Assembly: GCF_040448685.1 (NCBI RefSeq)
Contig: NZ_CP159290.1
Coordinates: forward strand, 3,038,001-3,102,000
Source of the DNA: Cellulosimicrobium sp. ES-005
Lineage (GTDB): Bacteria > Actinomycetota > Actinomycetes > Actinomycetales > Cellulomonadaceae
Direction: 5' to 3'
Length of the DNA stretch: 64,000 bases
In this document: one piece after another, positions 1 through 8,095 of the stretch
How positions within the stretch are numbered: position 1 is the first letter of the stretch
How the letters are laid out: every line of letters begins with the position of its first letter
The notes under the pieces: generated by a model
The model's database searches: none
What the model was told of the DNA's origin: nothing
Seen by the model: only the letters and a program-made list of their open reading frames with translations
Program-made: the position numbers and the translations under genes

Positions 1-19
1 GAACGTGTCGTCCAGCGCC

Positions 20-39
20 CCGGGGCGTCGTCGCCCCGG
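20..39. terminator. Possible hairpin terminator after the acetyltransferase gene
   Basis: A perfect 8-bp inverted repeat (CCGGGGCG, loop TCGT, CGCCCCGG) lies just beyond the stop codon of the minus-strand acetyltransferase gene. There is no T-tract, which is usual for actinobacterial terminators. It could also serve a gene left of the window. Confidence 0.4.
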
Positions 40-52
40 CGCGCGGGCGGCT

Positions 53-688
53 TCAGTGGGCCGTGGTGGCCTCGGGGGCGGTCGTGATCGCGCGGACGGG
101 TCGGCACGGGTTCCCCACCGCGACGACGCCCGCGGGGACGTCCCGCGTGACCACCGACCCCGCGCCGATGATGCTGTCGTCGCCGATCGTCACGCCGGGC
201 GTGATGGTGACCGAGCCACCGATCCAGACGTTGCTCCCGATCGTGACGGGCTCGGGCCGCTCCCATCCCTCGCGGCGGCGGACGACGTCCTCGGCGTGGT
301 TCGGCGTGTAGATCGAGCAGCGCGGCCCGATGAGGCAGTCGGGACCGATCGTGACGAGGCCACCGCCGATGACCATGAAGTCGGCGTTGATGAAGGTCCG
401 CGCGCCGATCAGCAGACGGTCGCCGTAGTCGATCGTCAGCGGCGGGCGGAAGTCGATCCCGTCCTCGGCGCCGGGGACGAGTCGGTGGAAGAGGCGGCGC
501 GCCTCGTCGACGTCCTCGAAGTACACGCTCCCGATCCGGGCGCACGTCGCGTGCGCGTCCCGGGTCAGCTCCTGGAGCGCCGGCGACGTGCGGTAGCGCA
601 GCCAACCGCCGGAGAGCAGGCTCCGGAGGTCCTCGTCCGTGGCGGCCAGCTCGGCCATCCTCGTCGTCGGCTCGGTCGTGGTGCTCAT
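53..688 (-). CDS. Maltose/galactoside O-acetyltransferase family protein (left-handed beta-helix)
   Basis: The 211-residue product has the two parts of the Maa/LacA family: an N-terminal helical cap (about residues 10-65, MAELAATDEDLRSLL onward) and a hexapeptide-repeat beta-helix (about 75-200) with repeats such as VTIGPDCLIGP, VTIGSNVWIGG and VTITPGVTIGDDSIIGAGSV. The catalytic-type His sits in YTPNHA. Such enzymes transfer acetyl from acetyl-CoA to sugar hydroxyls as soluble trimers. The ATG at 688 is preceded by GAGGGAG at a good distance, so I prefer it over longer in-frame extensions. It appears monocistronic with its own promoter. The acceptor sugar cannot be told from sequence. Confidence 0.9.
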   Translation of the reverse strand: MSTTTEPTTRMAELAATDEDLRSLLSGGWLRYRTSPALQELTRDAHATCARIGSVYFEDVDEARRLFHRLVPGAEDGIDFRPPLTIDYGDRLLIGARTFINADFMVIGGGLVTIGPDCLIGPRCSIYTPNHAEDVVRRREGWERPEPVTIGSNVWIGGSVTITPGVTIGDDSIIGAGSVVTRDVPAGVVAVGNPCRPVRAITTAPEATTAH

Positions 689-722
689 CGGACTCCCTCG
701 TCGCGGATTAGTATTTCGATTA

Positions 723-751
723 AACATATAGGTGCGCGCCATGTGACGCAA
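723..751 (-). promoter_or_regulatory. Promoter of the acetyltransferase gene
   Basis: Reading on the minus strand, TTGCGT is followed after 17 bases by TATGTT, in an AT-rich patch that stands out from its GC-rich surroundings. Spacing and sequence match a sigma-70-type promoter about 35 bases upstream of the start codon. Confidence 0.6.
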
Positions 752-813
752 GCCTTGTGGGCAACTTCCGCGCCACCGTCCCTGCCGACGTCCGGGCGAC
801 TCCCGTCGCACGG

Positions 814-1539
814 TCAGGCCGGGCGGTCGAGCACGCGGCGCAGGCGCGCCTTCTTCTCGTTCTCGCGCACGACCCACGCCACGTCCGGGTCCGACGACCC
901 GCGCAGCGCGGCGAACCGCAGCACGCCGGCGGCCGGGTCACCGGCGACGGCGACGCTCCAGCAGTACCCGAGGGCCTGGCGCAGCGTGCGCACGTCGGCG
1001 TCGCGGCGTGCGTCCGAGGGGAGCGCGCCGATCGTGGCGGTCGCGGCTGCGCAGGCGTCCAGCGCGGCGGTCGCGGTCGCGGGGTTCCGGAGGAGGCGCG
1101 GCTCGCAGATCCCGGCGACCGCCGCGCGGCGGACCAGCGGGTCAGGGTCGGTGACCCACGACGACACGAGCGCACGGAGCGCGGCCGGCTCGGCGTCACC
1201 GATCCGCTGGAGCGCCATCGCGACGGCCTCGCGGACGCGCCACGACCCGTCCGACGCGCGGGCGCGCAGCAGGTCGGTCGGCGCCGCGCGCGCGTCGGCG
1301 GGGGCCTGGACGACGAGCCGGCCCAACCCGCACGTGCCGCAGCAGCGGAGGTACTCGTCGGGGTCGTCGGCGAGGGCGCGCACGAGGTCGTCGGGGGCGA
1401 CGTCGGCGAACGCGCCCACGAGCTCGAGGTTCGCCCGGGGGCCCGGGAGCCCGGAACCCGCGGTGAGGTACGCCCGCACCGCGGCCGGGTCGTCGTCGAG
1501 CGCGCGCAGTGCTGTCCGGTGCTCGTCTCGCACGCTCAT
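814..1539 (-). CDS. HEAT-repeat-containing protein
   Basis: The 241-residue product is almost all helical, with repeated pairs such as DGSWRVREAVAMALQRIG and DPDPLVRRAAVAGICEP that match HEAT-type alpha-solenoid repeats. HEAT proteins usually act as scaffolds or, in the AlkD branch, as DNA glycosylases; I see no AlkD signature. A CCGTCGLG motif near residue 70 might bind a metal. There is no Shine-Dalgarno sequence. Instead TAGCGT lies seven bases before the ATG, so the message is probably leaderless. A GTG three codons upstream is the alternative start. Function is unknown. Confidence 0.8.
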   Translation of the reverse strand: MSVRDEHRTALRALDDDPAAVRAYLTAGSGLPGPRANLELVGAFADVAPDDLVRALADDPDEYLRCCGTCGLGRLVVQAPADARAAPTDLLRARASDGSWRVREAVAMALQRIGDAEPAALRALVSSWVTDPDPLVRRAAVAGICEPRLLRNPATATAALDACAAATATIGALPSDARRDADVRTLRQALGYCWSVAVAGDPAAGVLRFAALRGSSDPDVAWVVRENEKKARLRRVLDRPA

Positions 1540-1546
1540 GACGACC

Positions 1547-1552
1547 ACGCTA
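1547..1552 (-). promoter_or_regulatory. -10 element of a leaderless promoter (HEAT gene)
   Basis: TAGCGT on the minus strand ends seven bases before the ATG at 1539, leaving no room for a ribosome binding site. The same arrangement recurs at several genes in this window. Confidence 0.5.
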
Positions 1553-1617
1553 GGACGCGGCGCCCCCGCCGGACAGGGTCTTTCGGCCGGGTCGGCCGGG
1601 GTCGGCCGCCGTCGGGC

Positions 1618-3075
1618 TCAGCGCAGCGGGTCGAACGGGCGGATCTCGTCGGGGGTCTCCCCGGTCGTGACGAGGTGGGCGAGCGCGCGGCCCGTCGCCG
1701 GGCCGAGGACGATGCCCCACATGCCGTGGCCGCCCGCGACGTAGACGCCGGGGGTGCGCGTCGCGCCGACGAGCGGGAGACCGTCGGGCGTGACGGGGCG
1801 CGACCCGACCCACTCGTCGTGGCGGTCGTCGAGGTCGACGCCCTGGAACAGGTGCCGCACGGACGCGAGGATGGCCTCGATCCGGCGCGGCTGGAGCGGC
1901 TCGTCGGGGCCGCGGAACTCCATGGTCCCCGCGATGCGGAACCGCCCCTGGTACGGGGTGCACGCGACGCGGCGCGCGGGCAGGTAGATCGGGGTCTCGA
2001 CGGGCTCGTCCGTCTTCACGGTGAACGAGTACCCGCGCCCCGCCTGGACGCGCGTGCGCACGCCGAGGGGCGCGGCGAGCGTCGGGAGCCACGCTCCGGT
2101 CGCGAGCACGACGGCGTCGCCCCGCAGCACGACCCCTTCCTCGCGCTCGGTGGGGGATCCGGCGCGGCGGGGCTCTGCGGCCTCCGGCCCGACGGCGTCG
2201 CTCCGCCCGGTCGTCGCGCCCGCCCGGGCGGCTCCGGACCCGCGCGTCGCGCCGACGAGCGCGGGGTGCGCGGCGGCGTCGGGGTGCACCGCGCGTGCGT
2301 AGACGCACGCGCCGAGGCGGCCGGGCTCGACGTCGAGGACCTCGAGCCCGGTGAGGATCCGCCCGCCGCGGGCGCGCACGGAGTCGGCGAGGGCGTGGAC
2401 GAACGGGCCGGGCTCGAGGAAGCGCTGGCCCTCGAGGGCGTAGACCGTGGAGACGCGGTCGGTGAGCTGGTGCGCGCGCTCGCCGGCCTCGACGCGCCGG
2501 ACGGGCACGGTCTGGCCGGCCGCGGCGACGTGCTCGAGCTCGCGGAGGAACGGTCGCGCCTCGCGGACGTGCTCGAACGCGACGGTGAACGGCCCGGGCG
2601 TGGTCCCGGCCTCGACGCCGTGCCCGAGGCTCCCGCCCGCGGCGAGCTCGTCGAACGCGTCGAGCGCGACGCGATCGATCGGGGTGAGGGCCGCCATCGC
2701 GTGGTCCCAGCGGCGCTGCGTCGCGTGCGCCATGAACCGCGCGAAGAACGACCACAGGCGCGGGTCGAACCGCAGCGGGACGTGCAGCGGCGCGGCGGGG
2801 TCGAGGAGGGCGCGCGGCCCGTACGTCCAGAGGGACGGGTCCGCCAGCGGCATCGCCATGCCGGGGGTCAACCACCCGGCGTTGCCCCACGACGACCCGG
2901 CGGCGACGCCCTCGCGGTCGACGACGGTGACCTCGACGCCCTGCTCCTGGAGGTGCCAGGCCGTGGCGAGGCCCACCATGCCGGCGCCGACGACGACCGC
3001 CGTGCGGGGCGCTCGGCCGGGCGGCGCGGACCGGGCGTCGCGGGTGCGGGGACGGGGACGAGAGGTCGTGCTCAC
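1618..3075 (-). CDS. dadA: D-amino-acid dehydrogenase-like FAD oxidoreductase (DadA family)
   Basis: The 485-residue protein has an N-terminal FAD-binding Rossmann fold (VVVGAGMVGLATAWHL, about residues 26-41), a DAO substrate domain, and a C-terminal FAD motif (AGGHGMWGIVLGPATG). It starts with the family pattern AAGSSWGNAGWLTPG seen in DadA. DadA oxidatively deaminates D-amino acids, passing electrons to the respiratory chain. The GTG start at 3075 follows AAGGAG. A poorly conserved stretch around residues 270-310 looks like an insertion. The gene is divergent from an Lrp/AsnC regulator, the usual arrangement for an amino-acid-inducible catabolic gene. The exact substrate, D-Ala or another amino acid such as hydroxyproline, is not certain. 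Confidence 0.82.
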   Translation of the reverse strand: MSTTSRPRPRTRDARSAPPGRAPRTAVVVGAGMVGLATAWHLQEQGVEVTVVDREGVAAGSSWGNAGWLTPGMAMPLADPSLWTYGPRALLDPAAPLHVPLRFDPRLWSFFARFMAHATQRRWDHAMAALTPIDRVALDAFDELAAGGSLGHGVEAGTTPGPFTVAFEHVREARPFLRELEHVAAAGQTVPVRRVEAGERAHQLTDRVSTVYALEGQRFLEPGPFVHALADSVRARGGRILTGLEVLDVEPGRLGACVYARAVHPDAAAHPALVGATRGSGAARAGATTGRSDAVGPEAAEPRRAGSPTEREEGVVLRGDAVVLATGAWLPTLAAPLGVRTRVQAGRGYSFTVKTDEPVETPIYLPARRVACTPYQGRFRIAGTMEFRGPDEPLQPRRIEAILASVRHLFQGVDLDDRHDEWVGSRPVTPDGLPLVGATRTPGVYVAGGHGMWGIVLGPATGRALAHLVTTGETPDEIRPFDPLR

Positions 3076-3146
3076 GCCGGGCTCCTTCGACCGACGCCCG
3101 CCTCGCGGGTGGCGAGGCGGGCGCGTGGCTGGTGTGCGACGGGATG

Positions 3147-3160
3147 GTGTCGCACGACAC
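3147..3160. promoter_or_regulatory. Short palindrome in the dadA-lrp intergenic region
   Basis: GTGTCG, two bases, then CGACAC forms a perfect 6-bp inverted repeat between the divergent genes. It lies next to a longer inverted repeat and may be part of the same regulator landing area. Confidence 0.35.
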
Positions 3161-3171
3161 TCAGCGTGGTG

Positions 3172-3207
3172 GATCCTTCGGTGTGCGGCAAGATGTGCCG
3201 AAGGATC
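3172..3207. promoter_or_regulatory. Probable Lrp/AsnC operator (10-bp inverted repeat)
   Basis: GATCCTTCGG at 3172-3181 is matched by CCGAAGGATC at 3198-3207, with a 16-base spacer. A third copy of CCGAAGGATC lies at 3270-3279, just inside the regulator gene. Multiple spaced half-sites between a regulator and its divergent target fit Lrp-type proteins, which bind as multimers. Confidence 0.6.
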
Positions 3208-3266
3208 GTCGTCAAGGCCGGTGGCGATCGACCTGAACTTCGTCGAACCCTCAGAGGAGGCTCCGC

Positions 3267-3728
3267 ATGCCGAAGGATCTTCGACCCGCCGTCCTGGACG
3301 ACGTCGACCGCCGCATCCTCGACGTCCTCGCGACCGACGCGCGCGCGACGAACGCGGCGATCGCGGCCCGCGTCGGGATCGCCGCGTCGACGTGCCACGC
3401 GCGCGTCCGCACCCTCGTGGAGCGCGGCGTGATCCGCGGCTTCCGGGCGGACGTCGACCCGGCGGCCCTCGGCCGCGGGCTCGAGGCGCTCATCGCGATC
3501 CGGCTCCAGGCGGGCGCGCGCAAGGGCCTCGAGGCGTTCCGCGACTACCTGCTCACGCTGCCCGACGTCGAGGGCGTCTTCTTCGTCACGGGCGACCGCG
3601 ACTTCCTCCTGCACGTCGCGGTCGCCGACTCCGACGCCCTGCGCAACCTGGTCTCCAAGACGCTCAGCGTGCGGCCCGAGGTCGCGGGGACCAGCACGAC
3701 CGTGATCTTCGAGCACGCGCGCCCCTGA
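3267..3728 (+). CDS. Lrp/AsnC family transcriptional regulator
   Basis: The 153-residue product has the standard two-domain plan: an N-terminal helix-turn-helix (about residues 10-60, TNAAIAARVGIAASTCHARV) and a C-terminal RAM/AsnC ligand-binding domain (about 72-150, with GVFFVTGDRDFLLHVAV). These proteins form octamers that sense amino acids. The ATG follows GAGGAGG. Its divergent neighbour is the DadA-like gene, which it most likely controls together with itself through the CCGAAGGATC half-sites. Confidence 0.92.
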   Translation: MPKDLRPAVLDDVDRRILDVLATDARATNAAIAARVGIAASTCHARVRTLVERGVIRGFRADVDPAALGRGLEALIAIRLQAGARKGLEAFRDYLLTLPDVEGVFFVTGDRDFLLHVAVADSDALRNLVSKTLSVRPEVAGTSTTVIFEHARP

Positions 3729-3763
3729 CCCCGGCCGCGTCGGGGTCGGGCGCGCGCGACGGG

Positions 3764-5326
3764 TCAGGTCGCGGCGCTCTCGCGGACCCGCGAGCGCAGC
3801 ACGTGCTTGGTGAGCTTGCCGGAGGGGTTGCGCGGGAGCTCGGTGACGAGCACGACGTCGCGCGGCACCTTGTAGCGCGCGAGCCGGTCGGCGAGGAACG
3901 CGCGCAGCGAGTCGAGCGTCGGCTCGGCGCCGGGCGCGGGGACGACGAACGCGACGACGGTCTCGCCCCAGTCGGCGTGCGGGCGCCCGACGACGGCGAC
4001 GTCCGCGACCTCGGGCGACCCGCGCAGCGCCTCCTCGACCTCCTGGGAGTAGACGTTCTCGCCGCCCGTGATGATGACGTCCTTGAGCCGGTCGACGATG
4101 AAGAGGTACCCGTCCTCGTCGACGCGCACGACGTCGCCGGTGCGGTACCAGTCGCCCACGAGCACGGCCTCGGTCGCCTCGGGGTCGTCGAGGTAGCCGA
4201 CCATCCGGGTGTCCGACCGCAGCCAGATCTCGCCGGTCCCGCCGGGGCCGACGTCGTTCCCGTCGAGGTCGACGACCCGCACGTCGACGCCGGGCATCCC
4301 GGCGTGGCCGATCGAGCCCGCCTTGCGTTCCTGGTCGGCGGGGCCGAGAGCGGTGCCGACCGGCCCCATCTCGCTCATCCCGTAGACCTGGTGCAGCTCG
4401 CCCGGGTAGGCGGCGCGGATCGCGCGCACGATGTCGGGGCCGACGGGCGCGCCGCCCGCGAGCCACAGCCGCGCGCTCGACAGGTCGAACGCCGACAGGT
4501 CGATGCCCTGCGCGGCGGCGACCTGGAGCGGCGCGACGTACGCGATGGGCGCGCCGAAGAACGCGGTCGTGCGCTCGGCCGCGACCGTCCGCAGCATCTC
4601 GATCGGGTGGTACTCGCGCAGGAGGACCGTCGTCCCGCCGAGGAACACCATCGACAGGAACCAGTTGTTGAGCGGAGACGCGTGCCAGATCGGCATCGCG
4701 AGGAGGAACCGGTCGTCGGCGCGCAGCCCGACGGCGGCCGTCGTGTACGCCGCGACCGAGCTCAGCCCGCGGTGGGTGTGCTCGCAGCCCTTGGGGGCCG
4801 CCGTCGTGCCGGACGTGTAGAGCACCTGGGCGATCGTGTCCTGGTCGGGCGGGACGCCGTCCCACGCCTCGGCGGCGGCGACGAGCGCGTCGAAGTCGTC
4901 GGGCCCCGGCGTCCCCGACGCGCCTGCGGCGTCCTGCCCGACGGCGTCCGTCTCCGTCCACAGCCAGCGCACCGCGGGTGCGGCGGCTGTCACGACGGGG
5001 GCCAGGCTCGCGTCCGCGACGCCCAGGACGGCGCCGCTGTGGGCGACGAGCCGCGCGACCTCGGGTGCCTGGAGCTTGTGGTTGACGGGGACGAGCACGG
5101 CGCCCGCGCGCCACAGGCCGAACGCCGCGACCACGAAGCCCGGCGTGTTGAACGTCATGACCGTGACGCGGTCGCCGGGACGGACCCCGGCGTCGCGGAA
5201 CACGGCGGCGGCGCGGCGCGCGGCGTCGTCCAGCTCGGCGTACGTGAGCCGGCGCGCGCCCAGCACGAGCGCCTCCTTGGCGGGGACCTTGCGTGCCGTG
5301 CTCTCCAGCATGCTGCCCAGGTGCAT
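3764..5326 (-). CDS. AMP-dependent acyl-CoA synthetase/ligase
   Basis: The 520-residue enzyme belongs to the ANL superfamily. The ATP-binding P-loop YTSGTTAAPKG lies at residues 170-180. Further core motifs are GEIWLRSDTRMVGYLDDP, the adenylate motif YRTGDVVRVDEDGYLFIVDR, the hinge DRLKDVIITGGENVYS, and the catalytic Lys in NPSGKLTK near the C-terminus. It would activate a carboxylic acid as acyl-AMP and then form the CoA thioester. The ATG at 5326 is preceded by GAGGAGG; longer upstream frames lack such a site. It is divergent from a TetR regulator that is followed by an acyl-CoA dehydrogenase, so fatty-acid or aromatic-acid breakdown is likely. Confidence 0.9.
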   Translation of the reverse strand: MHLGSMLESTARKVPAKEALVLGARRLTYAELDDAARRAAAVFRDAGVRPGDRVTVMTFNTPGFVVAAFGLWRAGAVLVPVNHKLQAPEVARLVAHSGAVLGVADASLAPVVTAAAPAVRWLWTETDAVGQDAAGASGTPGPDDFDALVAAAEAWDGVPPDQDTIAQVLYTSGTTAAPKGCEHTHRGLSSVAAYTTAAVGLRADDRFLLAMPIWHASPLNNWFLSMVFLGGTTVLLREYHPIEMLRTVAAERTTAFFGAPIAYVAPLQVAAAQGIDLSAFDLSSARLWLAGGAPVGPDIVRAIRAAYPGELHQVYGMSEMGPVGTALGPADQERKAGSIGHAGMPGVDVRVVDLDGNDVGPGGTGEIWLRSDTRMVGYLDDPEATEAVLVGDWYRTGDVVRVDEDGYLFIVDRLKDVIITGGENVYSQEVEEALRGSPEVADVAVVGRPHADWGETVVAFVVPAPGAEPTLDSLRAFLADRLARYKVPRDVVLVTELPRNPSGKLTKHVLRSRVRESAAT

Positions 5327-5403
5327 GTCGTCCTCCTCGACGTCCTGCTCGGCGTCGTCGTCGACGCCGTCTCGGCGGCCCGGACGGGGACCGGTGCCGC
5401 GAT

Positions 5404-5425
5404 GAATTGAATCATGGTTCAATTC
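5404..5425. promoter_or_regulatory. TetR-family operator between ligase and regulator genes
   Basis: GAATTGAA, a six-base spacer and TTCAATTC form a perfect 8-bp inverted repeat, unusually AT-rich for this genome. It lies centrally between the divergent acyl-CoA ligase and TetR genes. The length and symmetry fit a TetR dimer site that would repress both directions. Confidence 0.7.
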
Positions 5426-5477
5426 TTGGTGGGAAGCCGCGACGAGGCGGCGCACCCTCGACGACGACGGAGGAACC

Positions 5478-6251
5478 GTGCCCTACCGCGAGACGCCCGC
5501 CACGCGGGCCGCCCGCGAGCGCAAGCGCGAGGCGCTGCTCGACGCGGCGCGCACGATCGTCGCCGAGCACGGGTTCGCCGGGGCGAACGTGCAGGCGCTC
5601 GCCGCGCGCGCCGGGGTGAGCACGGGCGGCGTCTACTCGTACTTCCCCACCAAGGCCGACCTGCTCGTGGCCGTGTTCCGGCAGGCGGCGGACGTCGAGC
5701 TCGACGCCGTGCGCACCGCCGCCGCGGCCCGCCCGGACGATCCCCCGGGCGACCGGACCGTCGCCCGCCTCGGCCGCGCCGTCGACACCTTCGCGCGGCG
5801 CGCGCTGCGCGGCCCGACGCTCGCGTGGGCGCTGCTGCTCGAGCCCGTCCACCCGGCCGTCGACGCGGCGCGCCTGGAGTACCGCCGTGCCTACGCCGAG
5901 ACGTTCGCGGAGGTCGTGCGTGCCGGTGTCGACGCCGGGGAGATCCCCGACCAGGACGTGACGGTCGTCGCGACCGCCCTCGTCGGCGCGATCGGCGAGT
6001 CGCTCACCGGTCCGCTCTCCCCGCTCGCGGGTGGCGGCCCGACCGCCTCCGACCGCACGGTTCCGCTCGCGGGTGGCGGCCCGACCGCCTCCGACCGCAC
6101 GGTTCCGCTCGCGGGTGGCGGCCCGACCGCCTCCGACGGCACGGTCCCGCACGCGGTGCGGGACGCCGTCGTCGCGACGATCCTGCGCTTCTGCCTGGGC
6201 GCCGTCGGCGCCCGGGCGGCGGTCGCCGCCCCTGCGTCGGCCCCCGCCTGA
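5478..6251 (+). CDS. TetR family transcriptional regulator with an internal tandem repeat
   Basis: The 257-residue protein has an N-terminal TetR helix-turn-helix (about residues 15-62; AARAGVSTGGVYSYFPTKADLL) and a helical ligand-binding domain. The GTG start follows GGAGGAAC. It is likely an acyl-CoA-responsive repressor of the divergent ligase gene and of the acyl-CoA dehydrogenase gene downstream. The odd feature is three copies of a 14-residue unit, PLAGGGPTASDRTV, at about residues 182-223, between the ligand-binding helices and the last helix (VRDAVVATILRFCLG). This low-complexity loop is not a usual part of the fold. Confidence 0.9.
   Translation: MPYRETPATRAARERKREALLDAARTIVAEHGFAGANVQALAARAGVSTGGVYSYFPTKADLLVAVFRQAADVELDAVRTAAAARPDDPPGDRTVARLGRAVDTFARRALRGPTLAWALLLEPVHPAVDAARLEYRRAYAETFAEVVRAGVDAGEIPDQDVTVVATALVGAIGESLTGPLSPLAGGGPTASDRTVPLAGGGPTASDRTVPLAGGGPTASDGTVPHAVRDAVVATILRFCLGAVGARAAVAAPASAPA
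6022..6147 (+). repeat. Three in-frame tandem copies of a 42-bp unit inside the TetR gene
   Basis: Units start at 6022, 6064 and 6106. The first two are identical and the third differs at two bases. Because 42 is a multiple of three, copy-number changes would keep the frame. The near identity suggests recent expansion. Confidence 0.95.
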
Positions 6252-6339
6252 CGTCTGCCCGACCCGCCCCGAACCCTCTCCGGGCGCCGCCCGGCGGCGT
6301 CCCGACCCCGAGCCACCCGCAGACCCGCAGGAGGACACC

Positions 6340-8082
6340 ATGACCCCGACCGACACCACCCCGGCCACGCGTCCCGCCGTCGACCCGGCCGACGGCGCGC
6401 ACCCCGCGCCGCACGTCACGCACCGCGTGACCAACCAGCCGCCGGAGCGCGAGGGGGTCAACGAGTACCTCGACCACCCCGTGCTGCGCGAGGCGGTGCA
6501 CGCGTACGGCGGGGCGTGGGGCGAGGACCGGCTCGTCGAGGTCGGCGCGCTCGTCGCGACGGGGGACTTCCAGCGCGCGGCCGAGCTCGCGAACGTCCAC
6601 GAGCCCGTGCTGCGCACGCACGACCGCCGTGGGAACCGCATCGACGAGGTCGAGTACCACCCGGCGTACCACGAGGTGATCGGGGCGGCCGTCGCGCACG
6701 GCGCGCACACGAGCGCGTGGGCGGATCCGGGGCCGGGGGCGAACGTCGTGCGGGGCGCGGTGTTCTCGCTGTTCGCCCAGGTCGAGCCGGGCCACGCGTG
6801 CCCGGTCTCCATGACGCACGCGGCGGTGCCGTCGCTGCGGCACGCGCCGTCGCTCGCCGCGGTGTGGGAGTCGCGGCTGCTCTCCCGCGGGTACGACGGC
6901 GCCCTCGCGGCCCCGGGGAGCAAGCCCGGCGTGCTCGTGGGCATGGCGATGACGGAGAAGCAGGGCGGCTCGGACGTGCGCGCGAACGCGACGACGGCCG
7001 TGCCCGCCGGGGCGGACGGCGCCTTCCTGCTCACGGGGCACAAGTGGTTCTGCTCGGCGCCGATGTCCGACGCGTTCCTCGTGCTCGCCCAGATCCCGGG
7101 TGGGCCGGGCGGGACCGCGCGCAGCGGCGACGGCGCGCCGTCGTGCTTCCTCGTGCCGCGCGTCCTGGAGGACGGGACGCGCAACGTGTTCCGCATCCAG
7201 CGCCTCAAGGAGAAGCTGGGCAACCGGTCGAACGCGTCGTCGGAGATCGAGCTCGACGGCACCGTCGGGTTCCTCGTCGGGGAGCCCGGGCGCGGCGTGC
7301 GGACGATCATCGAGATGGTGTCGCGCACGCGGCTGGACTGCGTGCACGGCTCGGCCGCGGGCATGCGCCAGGCGGTCACCGAGGCCCTGTGGCACGCGCG
7401 GCACCGCAGCGCGTTCGGCGCGGCGCTCGTGGACCAGCCCGCCATGACCGCGGTGCTCGCCGACCTCGCGCTCGAGTCCGAGGCCGCGACGCTCACGTCG
7501 GTGCGCCTCGCCGCCGCGCACGACGGCGAGTCCGAGCACGACCGCGCGTTCCGCCGCCTCGCGACGGCCGTGAGCAAGTACTGGGTGTGCAAGCGCGGGC
7601 CGCACCACGCGTACGAGGCGATGGAGTGCCTGGGCGGCAACGGGTACACCGAGGCGTTCCCGCTCGCGCGCCGCTACCGCGAGCAGCCGGTCATGGCGAT
7701 CTGGGAGGGGTCGGGCAACGTCATCGCGCTCGACGTGCTGCGCGCCATGGGTCGCGAGCCGGAGTCCGTCGCGGCGTTCCAGGCCGAGCTGGGCACGACG
7801 GCGGGGGCGCACCCCCTCCTCGACGCGCACGTCGCGCGCACGCGCCGGCTGCTCGCGGAGGTCGCGGGGGCCGACCCCGGGGCGCAGCAGGCGCAGGCCC
7901 GTCGCGTCGTGGAGTCGCTCGCCCTCGCGCTCCAGGCGTCGCTCCTGGTGCGGCACGCGCCGTCGGGCACGGCCGACGCGTTCGTCGCGGCGCGCCTCGG
8001 CGACGACCGCGGCCACGGGTACGGCGTCCTGCCGCGCGGGACGGACGCGCACGCGATCCTCGCGCGGCACGCGGGCGCGTGA
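6340..8082 (+). CDS. AidB-like acyl-CoA dehydrogenase
   Basis: The 580-residue flavoprotein matches the AidB branch of the acyl-CoA dehydrogenase family. It contains the middle-domain motif MTEKQGGSDVRANAT, the C-terminal motif ECLGGNGYTE, and the AidB-type N-terminal segment (NQPPEREGVNEYLDHPVL). AidB proteins bind FAD, and their physiological substrate is debated: isovaleryl-CoA-type substrates or protection from DNA alkylation. Here the setting next to an acyl-CoA ligase and TetR regulator favours acyl-CoA oxidation. The ATG at 6340 follows CAGGAGGA. It is transcribed in the same direction as the TetR gene, 88 bases downstream. Confidence 0.88.
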   Translation: MTPTDTTPATRPAVDPADGAHPAPHVTHRVTNQPPEREGVNEYLDHPVLREAVHAYGGAWGEDRLVEVGALVATGDFQRAAELANVHEPVLRTHDRRGNRIDEVEYHPAYHEVIGAAVAHGAHTSAWADPGPGANVVRGAVFSLFAQVEPGHACPVSMTHAAVPSLRHAPSLAAVWESRLLSRGYDGALAAPGSKPGVLVGMAMTEKQGGSDVRANATTAVPAGADGAFLLTGHKWFCSAPMSDAFLVLAQIPGGPGGTARSGDGAPSCFLVPRVLEDGTRNVFRIQRLKEKLGNRSNASSEIELDGTVGFLVGEPGRGVRTIIEMVSRTRLDCVHGSAAGMRQAVTEALWHARHRSAFGAALVDQPAMTAVLADLALESEAATLTSVRLAAAHDGESEHDRAFRRLATAVSKYWVCKRGPHHAYEAMECLGGNGYTEAFPLARRYREQPVMAIWEGSGNVIALDVLRAMGREPESVAAFQAELGTTAGAHPLLDAHVARTRRLLAEVAGADPGAQQAQARRVVESLALALQASLLVRHAPSGTADAFVAARLGDDRGHGYGVLPRGTDAHAILARHAGA

Positions 8083-8095
8083 GCAGGGGTCGTCG

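Noticed and set aside
757-3432. An 891-codon plus-strand frame over the HEAT and dadA genes.
   Set aside because: The opposite strand holds recognised proteins, and the translation has no domain.
6022-6147. A CRISPR-like repeat array.
   Set aside because: Units are contiguous with no spacers and lie in frame within a TetR gene.
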